Part shown: one piece after another, positions 24,623 through 33,467 of the stretch
Layout of the letters: each line of letters begins with the position of its first letter
Numbering within the stretch: position 1 is the stretch's first letter
NCBI GenBank assembly: GCA_029259695.1
Contig: JAJDEQ010000116.1
Span: 1 to 51,417 of the forward strand
DNA from: Planctomycetota bacterium
Lineage (GTDB): Bacteria; Planctomycetota; B15-G4
Reading direction: 5' to 3'
DNA length: 51,417 nucleotides
Translations under genes and position numbers: made by a program
Notes under the pieces: model-generated
Told to the model about the DNA's origin: nothing
The model's database searches: none
Seen by the model: the letters and a program-made list of their open reading frames with translations, nothing else

Positions 24623-25960
24623 ATGATCGACGGAGGGCCGGCGGAGAACGCCGCGGGCCAGGGCCATGGAGGTCTGATGGTCGGTGACGAGCTGGCGACG
24701 GACGCGGGGGAGCGCCAGCTCGCCTGGATGCGCCTGTTGGTCGAGACCACCGACGACCTGAGTTCGACCCTGCGCATCGACGAGGTGCTGGAGAAGGTCG
24801 CCGACCGGGTGCAGTCCCTGATCAACTGCCAGTTCTTCTGCGTCATGCTCTGGAACGACCGTCGGGAGGTGCTCGAGACCGCGTTCTCGAAGCGCTTCGA
24901 CGAGCGCTTCGACCTGGACGCCAAGGACGGTTTCCCGCTGGGCTACGGCATCTCGGGCAGCGCGGCCGCGGCCCGGCGTCCGCAGCGCGTGGGCAACGTG
25001 GCGCGGGACCCGCGCTACGTCTACCTGACGCAGGCCGAGGTGGACGTGCGTTCGGAGCTGGCCGTGCCGCTGCTCGCCCGCGATCGCCTGGTCGGCGTGC
25101 TCGACCTCGAGAGCAACGACTACGACGCCTTCACCGAGGAGCACGAGCAGATGCTCGCCTCGTTGGGCTCACGCATCGCCGTGGCGCTGGAGAACGCCCG
25201 GCTGTACGAGCAGGTCTCGGAGGGGCAGCGCCGGCTCTCGGCCGACCTCGCCGTGGCCCGGGAGGTCCAGAAGGCCCTGCTGCCGGACCGCGCGCCGGCC
25301 GTGAGTGGCTTCGACCTGGGTTTCGCCTACGTGCCCGCGCGCACCCTGGGGGGTGACTTCTACGACTTCCTGACCTACCCGGACGGCCGCGTCGCCGTGG
25401 CGGTGGGCGACGTGGCCGGCAAGGCCACGCCGGCGGCCCTGTACGGCTCGCTCTCGGTGGGCATGCTGCGCGGCCACGTCGTCGAGCAGCTGTGTGAGCC
25501 GGATGCGATGTTGTCCCGCTTGAACGAGCAGCTCTGCAAGGCGGGCCTCGACGACCGCTTCCTGGCCATGGCCTTCGCCCTGCTCGACGCGGGGGGCAAG
25601 GTGCGCATCTCCAACGGCGGCCTGCCCGCGCCCTACGTGGTGCGCTCCGACCGGGTGGAGCAGCTCCCGCTCGACGGCCTGGCCCTGGGCATCGAACCGG
25701 GGACCCGTTACGGCACGCGCACGGTCGAGCTGGCGCCGGGCGAGCTGCTCGTGTTGTGCTCGGATGGCCTGGCCGAGGGGCGCGACCGGTCGGGTGCCAT
25801 GTTCGGCAGCTCGCGACTGTCACGCCAGTTGCAGGAGCTGGCACCGGGGGGCGCCCAGGCCATCGCCGACGAGCTCGTGCAGGGAGCGGCGCGCTACGCG
25901 GCGGGCAACGAGTCCCAGGCCGACGACCGCACCGTGGTGGTGATCAAGGCCACGGACTGA
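24623..25960 (+). CDS. GAF domain-PP2C (SpoIIE/RsbU-type) serine phosphatase
   Basis: 445 residues from ATG 24623; GTG 24608 is an alternative. Residues 25-190 are a GAF sensor domain (LLVETTDDLSSTLRIDEVLE; GISGSAAAARRPQRVGNVAR; SELAVPLLARDRLVGVLDLE). Residues 215-445 are a SpoIIE-type PP2C phosphatase: VAREVQKALLPDRAP, GGDFYDFL with metal-binding Asp, GDVAGKATPAAL, NGGLPAPYV, LCSDGLAEGRD and DDRTVVVIKA. Such proteins dephosphorylate anti-sigma-factor antagonists in partner-switching cascades when the GAF domain senses a signal. No anti-sigma or antagonist gene is adjacent, so its partner must be elsewhere. Cytoplasmic; no membrane segment. Confidence 0.9.
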   Translation: MIDGGPAENAAGQGHGGLMVGDELATDAGERQLAWMRLLVETTDDLSSTLRIDEVLEKVADRVQSLINCQFFCVMLWNDRREVLETAFSKRFDERFDLDAKDGFPLGYGISGSAAAARRPQRVGNVARDPRYVYLTQAEVDVRSELAVPLLARDRLVGVLDLESNDYDAFTEEHEQMLASLGSRIAVALENARLYEQVSEGQRRLSADLAVAREVQKALLPDRAPAVSGFDLGFAYVPARTLGGDFYDFLTYPDGRVAVAVGDVAGKATPAALYGSLSVGMLRGHVVEQLCEPDAMLSRLNEQLCKAGLDDRFLAMAFALLDAGGKVRISNGGLPAPYVVRSDRVEQLPLDGLALGIEPGTRYGTRTVELAPGELLVLCSDGLAEGRDRSGAMFGSSRLSRQLQELAPGGAQAIADELVQGAARYAAGNESQADDRTVVVIKATD

Positions 25961-25987
25961 CGGCCGTCGCCCCGCCCCGGCGGGCGG

Positions 25988-26027
25988 GCGTGATCACGCG
26001 GTACGGACAGCGGACATCACCGTGATG
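25988..26027. terminator. Palindrome and hairpin between convergent genes
   Basis: GCGTGATCACGC (25988-25999) is a perfect 12-bp palindrome; 15 bases later CATCAC/GTGATG (26015-26027) can form a tight stem. They lie between the phosphatase stop and the convergent wecB stop, suggesting termination; the palindrome could also bind a dimeric protein. Confidence 0.35.
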
Positions 26028-26062
26028 CCGCGTCGCGCCGCGATCGGGGTCCGCCCGGGGCC

Positions 26063-27136
26063 TCAGGCAAGCTGCGAGAGCACGTCCACGATGCGCTCGG
26101 CGGTGGCCCCGTCGCCGTAGGGGTGCTCCCAGTCCCGGGGCCGGTCGAGCATGGCGCCGATGGCCTCCTCGATGCCCTCGGCCTGCACGCCGGCCAGGGC
26201 GTTGGCGCCCCGTTCGACGGTCTCGGGACGCTCGGTGCTCGTGCGCAGGGTCACGCAGGGCACGCCCAGGATCGCCGCCTCTTCCTGCAGGCCGCCCGAG
26301 TCGGTGAGCACCACGCGGGAGCCCTGCTGCAGCGCGAGCATGTCCAGCGGGCCGACGGGCCGGGTGGTGTGGATGCGCTCCGGCAGCCCGGCCGGCAGGT
26401 TGCGGGAGGCGCGCGGGTGGATCGGCCAGAGCACGTCCATGTCGGCCGTCTCGGCGGCCTGTTGCACCCCGGTCAGGATGCTCGCCAGCACCTCGGGCGT
26501 GTCGACGTTCTCGGGTCGGTGCAGGGTCAGCACGGCGTAGCGTCCGGGCTGCAGGCCATGGCGCCGGGCGGTGGCGTCGGGGCAGGGCATGCGTTCACGC
26601 TGGGCGCGCACCAGGTCGGCGACCGTGTTGCCCACCTCGTGGATCCGCTCGCTGGCCACGCCTTCCTGTTCCAGGATCGAGGTCTGGATCGCCGTCGGCG
26701 AGAACAACACGTCCGCCATGTGGTCCACGAGGACGCGGTTCACCTCCTCCGGCATGCGCCGGTCGTACGACCGCAGGCCCGCCTCCACGTGGACCAGGCG
26801 CCGGCCCAGCTTGTTGGCGGCCAGGGCCCCGGCCAGGGTGGAGTTCGTGTCGCCGTGCACCACGACGGTGTGCTCGGGCAGGTCCGCCAGCACGTCGGAG
26901 ACCTGTTCGATCATGTGCGCCACGGCGACGGCGGGTTCCTCGTGGCGCCCGGCGAGACAGTGGTCGGGTGGCGGTAGCTGCAGGTCGGATGTGATGCAGT
27001 CCACCAGTTCCGGCGACACGTGCTGTCCGGTGGCGATGGTGACCAGCTCGATGTCTCCCCGCAGGCCGAGCTGCACCAGGGGGCTGAGCTTGGTGATCTC
27101 GGGGCGCGTTCCGTAGACGACGGCGAGTGCGGTCAT
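26063..27136 (-). CDS. wecB: UDP-N-acetylglucosamine 2-epimerase (non-hydrolysing)
   Basis: 357 residues, normal for WecB/MnaA. It opens VVYGTRPEITKLSPLV; key motifs follow: VHGDTNSTLAGALAANKLGR, HVEAGLRSYDRRMPEEVNR, LTLHRPENVD and LTDSGGLQEEAAILGVPCV, ending the active site with TERPETVERG. The enzyme interconverts UDP-GlcNAc and UDP-ManNAc, a precursor for surface polysaccharide. Its start overlaps the stop of the upstream FAD-oxidoreductase gene by 4 bases, so the two are an operon likely making an envelope sugar. No glycosyltransferase is adjacent. Confidence 0.94.
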   Translation of the reverse strand: MTALAVVYGTRPEITKLSPLVQLGLRGDIELVTIATGQHVSPELVDCITSDLQLPPPDHCLAGRHEEPAVAVAHMIEQVSDVLADLPEHTVVVHGDTNSTLAGALAANKLGRRLVHVEAGLRSYDRRMPEEVNRVLVDHMADVLFSPTAIQTSILEQEGVASERIHEVGNTVADLVRAQRERMPCPDATARRHGLQPGRYAVLTLHRPENVDTPEVLASILTGVQQAAETADMDVLWPIHPRASRNLPAGLPERIHTTRPVGPLDMLALQQGSRVVLTDSGGLQEEAAILGVPCVTLRTSTERPETVERGANALAGVQAEGIEEAIGAMLDRPRDWEHPYGDGATAERIVDVLSQLA

Positions 27137-28479
27137 GTCGTGAGTGCCGGAGCGGGGAGCGAGAGCCGCGGTGCCAGTTCGTCGAGGGCGTTGCGCGCGT
27201 GGCGCAGCACCAGATCGACGTTGACCGGGCCTTGGAAACACTGGCTCGTGTTCACCAGCCAGACGTTGGGTCGGGGAGTGGCGAGCCCGGGCATGCGCTC
27301 GCGGTAGCCGCAGTCCAGCACCGGCTGCACGTGGCGCGCCGACGAGACCTGCAGCGAGACCACGTCCGCCGGGTCCAGGTCGGGCGCCAGCTTCTGCAGT
27401 TGGTCCATGAAGAACGCGCGCCAGGCAGCCTCGTCGCGCTGCCAGTCGGGGTCGGCCTGCACCAGGTAGCGCGGGAGGTAGTAGAGGTGGTAGGGCGCGA
27501 AGCTGCCGTCGCGCACGAGGTTGCTGGTGCCGATCAGTCCGGTCAGCTCGATCGACGGGTCGGAGACGTTGAGGATGTAGTGCGGGCTCAGCGCGCGGCG
27601 CAGCACGGCCCCGCCGACGACCACGCCCATGAACTCGACGCCTCCGAGACGCGCCGCGAACTCACCTTCGGCTTCCAGCATGCGCGCCGCGGCGTGGTTG
27701 TTGGCCGTGACGAACACGTGATCGAAGTCGACCGGCCCGTCCTCGGTGACCAGCGTGGCGCCGCCCCGGGCCTCACCTCGCACGGCATGGACATGCGCGT
27801 TGGTGTGCAAGCCCACGCCACGCCGGCGCAGATGGTCGCCGAGGGCGTCCAGGACGCGCCCGTATCCGCCGGCCACGTAGCCGATGGACTCCTGCTTCCG
27901 GATCCCGCTGCGGGCCGAGTTGAGCCGGTTGATGGTGTCCCAGATGAAGCGGGCCGAGATCGAGTCGGCTGCCGGCCCGAGCTTGGCTCGCAGCAGCGGG
28001 CGCCAGACGACGTTCCACACGCGCTCACCGCACCAGCGGCGCAGGACGTCGCGACAACTCACCTGCTCCAGGGCGTCACCGTCGAACACCCGGCCGCAGG
28101 CGGCGATGAACGCCCCGAGACGCAGGCGATCGTGGAACCGGAGCGGGGCGAAGCGCAGGAACTCGGCGACGCTGCCCAGCGAGTAGGTGCGGCCCTGGTG
28201 GTAGAAGCCCGACGTCGTGCGCTCCCAGCGCAGCGCCGCTCCCAACCCGATCACGTCGAGCAGGTCGAGCAGCGCCGTGTCGGTCTGGAGCACGCAGTGG
28301 TAGAAGCGGTCCCAGGTGAAGGGGCCGTAGTCGACGCTGGCCGTCAGGCCACCGAGGTCCGCCGCCCCGTCGAACAGCTGCACCTGCCAGCCGCGGCCGG
28401 TGAGTTCCCGGGCCACGGCCAGTCCCATCATGCCGCCGCCAACGACACCGGCGCGGGGAGCGTGCAGCGAGGCGTCCAT
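27133..28479 (-). CDS. FAD/NAD(P)-binding amine-oxidase-type oxidoreductase
   Basis: 448 residues from ATG 28479, with GAGGG a few bases upstream. The N-terminus is a Rossmann dinucleotide fold, AGVVGGGMMGLAVARELTGR, followed by DGAADLGGLTASVD, the second FAD-contact motif seen in protoporphyrinogen-oxidase/UDP-galactopyranose-mutase-like proteins. Further features are YVAGGYGRVLDALGDHL and VTANNHAAARML in the middle and WLVNTSQCFQGPVNVDLVLR, a C-terminal FAD contact. Family members next to sugar-nucleotide genes are often linked to polysaccharide or glycolipid synthesis, which fits the overlapping wecB. The exact reaction is unknown. Confidence 0.82.
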   Translation of the reverse strand: MDASLHAPRAGVVGGGMMGLAVARELTGRGWQVQLFDGAADLGGLTASVDYGPFTWDRFYHCVLQTDTALLDLLDVIGLGAALRWERTTSGFYHQGRTYSLGSVAEFLRFAPLRFHDRLRLGAFIAACGRVFDGDALEQVSCRDVLRRWCGERVWNVVWRPLLRAKLGPAADSISARFIWDTINRLNSARSGIRKQESIGYVAGGYGRVLDALGDHLRRRGVGLHTNAHVHAVRGEARGGATLVTEDGPVDFDHVFVTANNHAAARMLEAEGEFAARLGGVEFMGVVVGGAVLRRALSPHYILNVSDPSIELTGLIGTSNLVRDGSFAPYHLYYLPRYLVQADPDWQRDEAAWRAFFMDQLQKLAPDLDPADVVSLQVSSARHVQPVLDCGYRERMPGLATPRPNVWLVNTSQCFQGPVNVDLVLRHARNALDELAPRLSLPAPALTT

Positions 28480-28623
28480 CCGGCCCTCATCGGATGCACC
28501 CGGCGCCGGGCTGGAGGGGGCTCGGTCCGTCGATCGGCCCGGGGCAGCCTGGCGGCGGGGGCTGGAGTCGCCGTCGACGTTGCTGCTAGCCTGCGTCCCG
28601 TCGCCCTCCGGAGAGGATCGCCG

Positions 28624-29361
28624 TTGCCCTTGCTCGCCTGTCGCGGATTGATTCGCCGGCCGTGGTTGGGCGGTGTCGGGGTGGACCTGCAGCGCGGGGA
28701 GATCGTGGTCCTGACCGGTCCCAGCGGGTCGGGCAAGTCGCTGCTGTTGCGCGCTCTGGCCGACCTCGATCCGCGCGATGCGGGCGAGCTGGAGCTGGAT
28801 GGACAACCGATCGGGGACTTCGCGCCGCCGGCCTGGAGGGCGCGCGTGCTCTACGTGCACCCCGGGGGGGTGCGCCTGCCCGGGAGCGTCAGCGAGAACC
28901 TGGAGCGGGTCGCCGGGCTACGTCAGCGCGCGGCCGGCGCAAGCCCCGTGCGCGACGCCGGGTCGCGCGGGGCGGCGTCGCGGGGTGGCGAGTTCCCGCA
29001 GAGTCGCGAGTCCCTCCAGGGCGGCGAGTCCCCGCAGAGTGGGACGGCGAGCGGCGGAGGCCGCCGAGACGACCTGCCGGACAGCCCGCGTCTGGAGCCC
29101 GACGCCGACACGTCCCGGCTCTCGGGCGGCGAGTCCCAGGCCCTGGCACTGCACCGGGCGTTGACCAGCGACGCCGATGTGCTGCTGCTCGACGAGGCCA
29201 CCTCGGCCCTCGATCCCGATGCGGCCCGGCTCTGGGAAGCGGCCATCACCGCCTGGGTCGGAGACGAGCGGGCCGTGTTCTGGGCCGCGCACGATCCCGC
29301 CCTGGCTGAACGGCTCGGCGCGCGGGTGGTGCGCATGCCCCGACGGGACGGTGACGCGTGA
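28624..29361 (+). CDS. ABC transporter ATP-binding protein (FetA/YbbL-like) with a repeat insertion
   Basis: 245 residues starting at TTG 28624, chosen because GGAGAGG lies 7 bases upstream and no ATG or GTG fits. Walker A is GPSGSGKS (32-39), signature LSGGESQALALHRAL, Walker B VLLLDEATSALD, H-loop WAAHD. The Q-loop position reads VLYVHPGG, with His79 where Gln is normal. Between about residues 101 and 162 the helical domain holds a low-complexity, polar insertion coded partly by three 18-bp repeats. It pairs with the following permease (4-bp GTGA overlap) like E. coli FetA-FetB, a probable metal exporter. Confidence 0.85.
   Translation: MPLLACRGLIRRPWLGGVGVDLQRGEIVVLTGPSGSGKSLLLRALADLDPRDAGELELDGQPIGDFAPPAWRARVLYVHPGGVRLPGSVSENLERVAGLRQRAAGASPVRDAGSRGAASRGGEFPQSRESLQGGESPQSGTASGGGRRDDLPDSPRLEPDADTSRLSGGESQALALHRALTSDADVLLLDEATSALDPDAARLWEAAITAWVGDERAVFWAAHDPALAERLGARVVRMPRRDGDA
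28987..29040 (+). repeat. Three tandem 18-bp repeats inside the ABC ATPase gene
   Basis: GGCGAGTTCCCGCAGAGT (28987-29004), CGCGAGTCCCTCCAGGGC (29005-29022) and GGCGAGTCCCCGCAGAGT (29023-29040). Copies one and three differ at one base; the middle one is degenerate. In frame they encode GEFPQS, RESLQG, GESPQS. Confidence 0.8.
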
Positions 29362-30164
29362 GCGACGGCGTGCTGCCCCTCGGCCCGGGTCAACTCGCCC
29401 TGGCTGGGGCGCTGATCCTGCTCAATGCGGCGGCCAGCGTCGCCCTGCAGCTGGGCCTCGAGCGCCGGCTGCTGCTGGGCGCCGTGCGCGCTTTCGTGCA
29501 ACTGCTCCTGCTGGGTCTCGTCCTGCAGTGGGTCTTCGCGCTGCAGGGCCCGACGGTGGTGCTGGGACTGATGGTGGCCATGGCCGTGCTGGCCGGGGTC
29601 GAGGCGGCGCGGCGCACGACCCACCGGGTGGCGGGCCTGCACGCCTTGAGCATGGCCGTGATGCTGGTGAGTTCCTTCACCGTCACGTTCTACGCGGTGC
29701 TGTTCATCGTGGACGTGCAGCCGTGGTGGCGCCCCCAGTACATCGTGCCCGTGCTGGGCATGGTGCTGGGCAACACGCTCAACGGCATCTCGCTGGGGCT
29801 GGAGACGACGCTCGCGGGATTCGCCACCGAGCGTGAGCGGGTGGAGATGCTGCTGGCCCACGGCGCGACCCGCGCCGAAGCGTCGCGAGACGTGGTGCGC
29901 CGGGCCGTCTCCACCGGGCTGATCCCGATCCTCAATGCCATGGCGGCCGCGGGCGTGGTCTCGATCCCGGGCATGATGACCGGACAGATCCTGGCGGGGC
30001 AGGACCCGGCCGGGGCGGCCCGTTACCAGATCATGATCCTGTTCGTGATCGCCGGCGGTGTGGCGCTGGGGACCGTGGGCATCGTGCTCGGTGCCACGCG
30101 GCTGGTGTTCGACGACCGGGATCGGTTGCGCAGCGACCGCATCCGCTCCGTGGGGTCGCGCTGA
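29358..30164 (+). CDS. ABC transporter permease (FetB/YbbM-like, UPF0014)
   Basis: 268 residues, GTG start overlapping the stop of the ATPase gene (GTGA). About seven hydrophobic helices (for example LALAGALILLNAAASVALQL, VVLGLMVAMAVLAGVEA). Family landmarks: VPVLGMVLGNTLNGISLGLE, RVEMLLAHGATRAEASRDVV and LNAMAAAGVVSIPGMMTGQI, all characteristic of the YbbM/FetB permease. With the upstream ATPase it forms a two-gene ABC transporter; in E. coli the homologues ease iron overload by export, so a metal role is likely here too. The gene converges on the metalloprotease gene 16 bases away. Confidence 0.92.
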   Translation: MSDGVLPLGPGQLALAGALILLNAAASVALQLGLERRLLLGAVRAFVQLLLLGLVLQWVFALQGPTVVLGLMVAMAVLAGVEAARRTTHRVAGLHALSMAVMLVSSFTVTFYAVLFIVDVQPWWRPQYIVPVLGMVLGNTLNGISLGLETTLAGFATERERVEMLLAHGATRAEASRDVVRRAVSTGLIPILNAMAAAGVVSIPGMMTGQILAGQDPAGAARYQIMILFVIAGGVALGTVGIVLGATRLVFDDRDRLRSDRIRSVGSR

Positions 30165-30180
30165 CGCAGGCGTTGCGGCT

Positions 30181-32958
30181 TCAGCCCGGCGGTGACCAGC
30201 TGCACGCACCGAGGGCGGGCGCGCCGGGCGTGCCGATGGGACTGCCGGGCGGGGGCGCGGCGGGCCGGTCGGGGGGCAGCTGGTGCAGCGCTCGACGTTC
30301 CAGCGTGCGGCGCACGTCGTCCCCGAGTTGCAGCACGTGTGCTTGGAGCACGCGCCCGCTGTCGTCGTCCGTGGCCTCGAGTCGCAGGGCCGAGATGTCC
30401 GCGGCGAGAGCGTGCAGCCGCAGGCCGACCTGGGCGCGCACCTCGGGCGTCGCCCGGGGGTCGTCCATGAGTTGCACGAAGCCGTCCACGACGATGCGCT
30501 GGATTCCCAAGGCGATCGGCAGGGTGCGGCGCGGCGGCAGTTCGCGCTGCGGATCCGCGATCGGGGACCAGGCGCGCTGCCACAGCTCGTCGATCACGTG
30601 GTGCAGGCCGGGCTGCGTCGCGTCCCGGCGCGCGAAGTCGACCAGCCGGTTGCAGCGCTCCGGTTGGAGCAGGCCTGCCACGACCGCGCGCGACGCCGTG
30701 CGTGCCGCCTCCTGGGCGTCGAACGCCGGCGCGCTGCGGCCGCCCATGAGTTCGCGGCCGCCGGGAACGCCGGGCGGACGCGGCACGAGCAGCTGCAGCA
30801 CGTCTTCGGGGATGTCGAGCTGTGCCGGATCGAGCAGGGCGAGGACGGCGTCGAGGGCTCGCAGCTGTCGGGCTGCGTCCACCGGCGTGGCGCCGGGGCG
30901 TCCGTCCCCGTTGAGGGTGTACTCGTACTCCATGCCGCCGATCAGCTTGAGCGCCGCGTCGAGCTGGTAGCGGTGGTGGAAGTAGACCGGCGCGAAGACC
31001 TCGTGCAACCGGGCGGTGGCCCGGCCGGGGGCCAGGTTGTGTGCGCCGAAGCGGTTGATGGCGAGGCGACGTACGGCCAGCGCCTGCTCCAGGCCGTCCA
31101 CCGGGTCGGCGCCGTTGTCCCACAGGTTCGCGCGCGGGTGGGCGGCGCCGGGGGGCCGCGCGTCCTCGTCCGACAGGTAGGCCAGGCCGCGTTCGGCGGC
31201 GGTGGCCACCATCCGGTCGAGTGCTGCGGCCGCGTCGACGTCCGGGGCGAACTCGGTGTAGAGGTGACGGACGGCGTGCAGGTCCCAGGTGCCCAGACCC
31301 ACGGCGTAGGCGTTCGACACGTCGAGTGCGTCGCCCTCGACGGTGATCAGCGGCGCCGGGTAGTCCATGACCGAGGCGCGTCCGCCGTAGGTGCTGGCGG
31401 CGAAGTTGTGGGCCAGGCCGAGGGTGTGTCCCACCTCGTGGGCCGAGAGCTGGCGCAGGCGTGCCAGGGCGAGTTGCAGCGGGTCGTCGGCACGACCGCT
31501 GCCCGTGTCGGCCACGCCCAGCAGGCCCTCGAACAGGAGTTGATCCTGGCGCACGCGCAACGAGCCCAGGCTCACGTGGCCCTTGATGATCTCGCCCGTG
31601 CGCGGGTCGGTCACGCTGCCCCCGTAGGACCAGCCGCGCGTGCTGCGGTGGACCCACTGGATCACGTTGTAGCGCACGTCCAGCGGGTGGGCGTCGACCG
31701 GCATGAGCTCCACCCGGAACGCATCGACGAAGCCGGCGGCGGCGAAGGCTTCGGTCCACCAGCGCGCGCCGTCGAGCAGGGCCGAGCGCACCGGTTCGGG
31801 CGTGCCGCGATCGAGGTAGTACACGATCGGTTCGACGACCGGGGAGCGGGCGGCGAGCGGGTCGGTCTTCTGCAGGCGATGGCGCTGAGCCCACGCCGTG
31901 TCCAGCGGACGCCCCAGCGGGGCGGCGTGGTCGGCGAAGTGGATGCCGAAGGCGCCGGCGCGCGGGTCGAGGGGGCGGGGGCGGTAGCCGTCATCGGGCA
32001 GGCGCACGAGGGAGTGGTGTTGGCGCAGCGTGATCGCGGTGGGTTCCGGAGCGGTGTCGACCACGTGCGGGCCCGGGCTGTCACCGGCGAAGGTCAGGCT
32101 GGCCTGCAGTTCGAGGTTGTCGGGGAACGCCAGGCAGGCGGCGGGCTCGAGCACCGAGCGCTGCGGATCGAGCTGGAAGCTCCCCTGCTCGGCGCGGGCC
32201 AGCGTGCCGGCCACGTCGTGGGCGTCGCGCACGACGAACGGGGTCAGGTCCACCAGCGAGCGGCCGTCCGCTTCGGCCGCCGCGATGTCGGCACCCCACA
32301 GCACGGAGCGGGCGAAGGACTCCTCGGTGGCGCGCACTTCGTCGCGATCGTCGGTGAGCGCGCGGTAGCGCAGGTTGGGCTGTTCGAGCAACACGCGCTG
32401 TCCCACGCGGCGCCAGACGACGGCTCGCGCCGGCCCCAGCTGGCCCCGGTCGAGACCCACCGGATTGCTGCCCAATCCCGTCTGCAGGGCCTCCACGTAC
32501 AGGCAACGTCCGCACTCTCCGCGTGCGCCGGTCGGCGGCGGCAGTTCGAGCCACAGCTTGCCCGCGCCCGCATCCAGGTAGGTGACGAACAGGCCCTCGC
32601 GCCGCTCCGCGCCCGCCGTCACCTCGGCGATGGGGGGCAGCGCGGCGGTGGACCCGGGCGTCAGCAGCGCGCTGCCCGGGGCGCCGTCGTGATCGCCGGG
32701 CGACCGGCACGCGCCGAGCAGCAGCGCGCAGGCGATGGGTGCGAGCGCGACGGCAAGGCCCCGTCGTCGGCGGGGACCGGGGGGCGACCACGTCCCGGGC
32801 CGCGGCATGCCGAGCTGTGGGGCCCCGCTCCGTGGGCTGCCGTGCGGTGGGCTGCCGTGCTGCGGGGCGCCGGGCCGTGGGGTGCCGGGCTGCGGCGCGC
32901 CGTGCTGCGGGGCGTCGTGCGGTGTGCCGAGCCGGTGTGTGCCGGGACGTCGAGCCAT
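30181..32958 (-). CDS. Zinc metalloprotease lipoprotein (HExxHxxGxxH, DUF4953/5117-type) with repeat N-terminus
   Basis: 925 residues if started at ATG 32958, which has GGAG 6 bases upstream. Residues 16-55 are eight pentapeptide repeats of the form xPxxG; then GPRRRRGLAVALAPIACALLL leads to a lipobox at Cys84. A start at ATG 32808 (residue 51) would give a normal-length lipoprotein signal but has no ribosome site. The catalytic motif is HEVGHTLGLAH (His507, Glu508, His511, His517) with Met-turn SVMDYP, a metzincin pattern. The domain around it (WVHRSTRGWSYGGSVTDPRT, IKGHVSLGSLR) matches large secreted zinc metalloproteases of the DUF4953/DUF5117 group. Function: extracytoplasmic protein digestion. 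Confidence 0.85.
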   Translation of the reverse strand: MARRPGTHRLGTPHDAPQHGAPQPGTPRPGAPQHGSPPHGSPRSGAPQLGMPRPGTWSPPGPRRRRGLAVALAPIACALLLGACRSPGDHDGAPGSALLTPGSTAALPPIAEVTAGAERREGLFVTYLDAGAGKLWLELPPPTGARGECGRCLYVEALQTGLGSNPVGLDRGQLGPARAVVWRRVGQRVLLEQPNLRYRALTDDRDEVRATEESFARSVLWGADIAAAEADGRSLVDLTPFVVRDAHDVAGTLARAEQGSFQLDPQRSVLEPAACLAFPDNLELQASLTFAGDSPGPHVVDTAPEPTAITLRQHHSLVRLPDDGYRPRPLDPRAGAFGIHFADHAAPLGRPLDTAWAQRHRLQKTDPLAARSPVVEPIVYYLDRGTPEPVRSALLDGARWWTEAFAAAGFVDAFRVELMPVDAHPLDVRYNVIQWVHRSTRGWSYGGSVTDPRTGEIIKGHVSLGSLRVRQDQLLFEGLLGVADTGSGRADDPLQLALARLRQLSAHEVGHTLGLAHNFAASTYGGRASVMDYPAPLITVEGDALDVSNAYAVGLGTWDLHAVRHLYTEFAPDVDAAAALDRMVATAAERGLAYLSDEDARPPGAAHPRANLWDNGADPVDGLEQALAVRRLAINRFGAHNLAPGRATARLHEVFAPVYFHHRYQLDAALKLIGGMEYEYTLNGDGRPGATPVDAARQLRALDAVLALLDPAQLDIPEDVLQLLVPRPPGVPGGRELMGGRSAPAFDAQEAARTASRAVVAGLLQPERCNRLVDFARRDATQPGLHHVIDELWQRAWSPIADPQRELPPRRTLPIALGIQRIVVDGFVQLMDDPRATPEVRAQVGLRLHALAADISALRLEATDDDSGRVLQAHVLQLGDDVRRTLERRALHQLPPDRPAAPPPGSPIGTPGAPALGACSWSPPG
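32794..32913 (-). repeat. Eight imperfect 15-bp tandem repeats encoding xPxxG pentapeptides
   Basis: Read on the minus strand the units encode APQHG, APQPG, TPRPG, APQHG, SPPHG, SPRSG, APQLG, MPRPG. They precede the lipoprotein signal of the metalloprotease. Copies differ, but the period is strictly 15 bases. Confidence 0.8.
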
Positions 32959-33078
32959 GCCGTGCTCCGCGGTCGATGCAGGGGGAAGGGCGCGCAGAGC
33001 TTAACCGAGCGTGCTCGCGCGGACACGGTCGGGGGCTCGGGCTCACGTCGCCGCGGGCGGCGTCCCGATAGGTGTGCC

Positions 33079-33444
33079 ATGAACCCGTCGACGAGCACAC
33101 CCGATCCCCAGGCGACGTCCGCCTCCCCGGCGCCGTCGAGCACGGCGCGCGATCCGCTGTCGGGCCCGCCTCCGGGCGCTGAACGGATCTCCAAGGAGCG
33201 CACCTGGAGTCACGTCACGGCCTATCGCGCCTCGGCCGTGTTCATGGGTGTCCCGTTCGTGCTCATCGGAACCTACTTCGCCCTCGTGGGGTTCGGCGCC
33301 TTGCCGTTGCCGAGCAAGGCCAACGCGCCGCTGTGGGTCATCGGCTGCATCGGCGTGGCGTTCACCCTGGCCGGCGCGATGGTCGGGGCGTCCGGCGTGC
33401 GCGGCGTGTTGAACCGCGATTGCGTCACGGGCGGGCGCACCTGA
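33079..33444 (+). CDS. Membrane protein, N-terminal part of an apparently frameshifted gene
   Basis: 121 residues: a Ser/Pro/Thr-rich lead, then two transmembrane helices (ASAVFMGVPFVLIGTYFALV and APLWVIGCIGVAFTLAGAMV), ending VRGVLNRDCVTGGRT. In the -1 frame the sequence runs straight on as GRAHLSFGRFPFF and gives a soluble beta domain (33468-33800). The arrangement of two helices followed by that beta domain is one I associate with single planctomycete membrane proteins (inference, family not named). So this looks like the 5' part of one gene with a frameshift, or with a small deletion. Confidence 0.6.
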   Translation: MNPSTSTPDPQATSASPAPSSTARDPLSGPPPGAERISKERTWSHVTAYRASAVFMGVPFVLIGTYFALVGFGALPLPSKANAPLWVIGCIGVAFTLAGAMVGASGVRGVLNRDCVTGGRT

Positions 33445-33467
33445 GCTTCGGGCGCTTCCCGTTCTTC

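Noticed and set aside
30283..33078. Long plus-strand frame running through the metalloprotease region
   Set aside because: Shadow of the minus-strand metalloprotease; only the part from 33079 has protein-like features.
33421..33444. TGA at 33442-33444 as a second selenocysteine codon
   Set aside because: Reading through it in the same frame gives Ser/Arg/Ala-rich nonsense; the sensible continuation is in the -1 frame, so a frameshift fits better.
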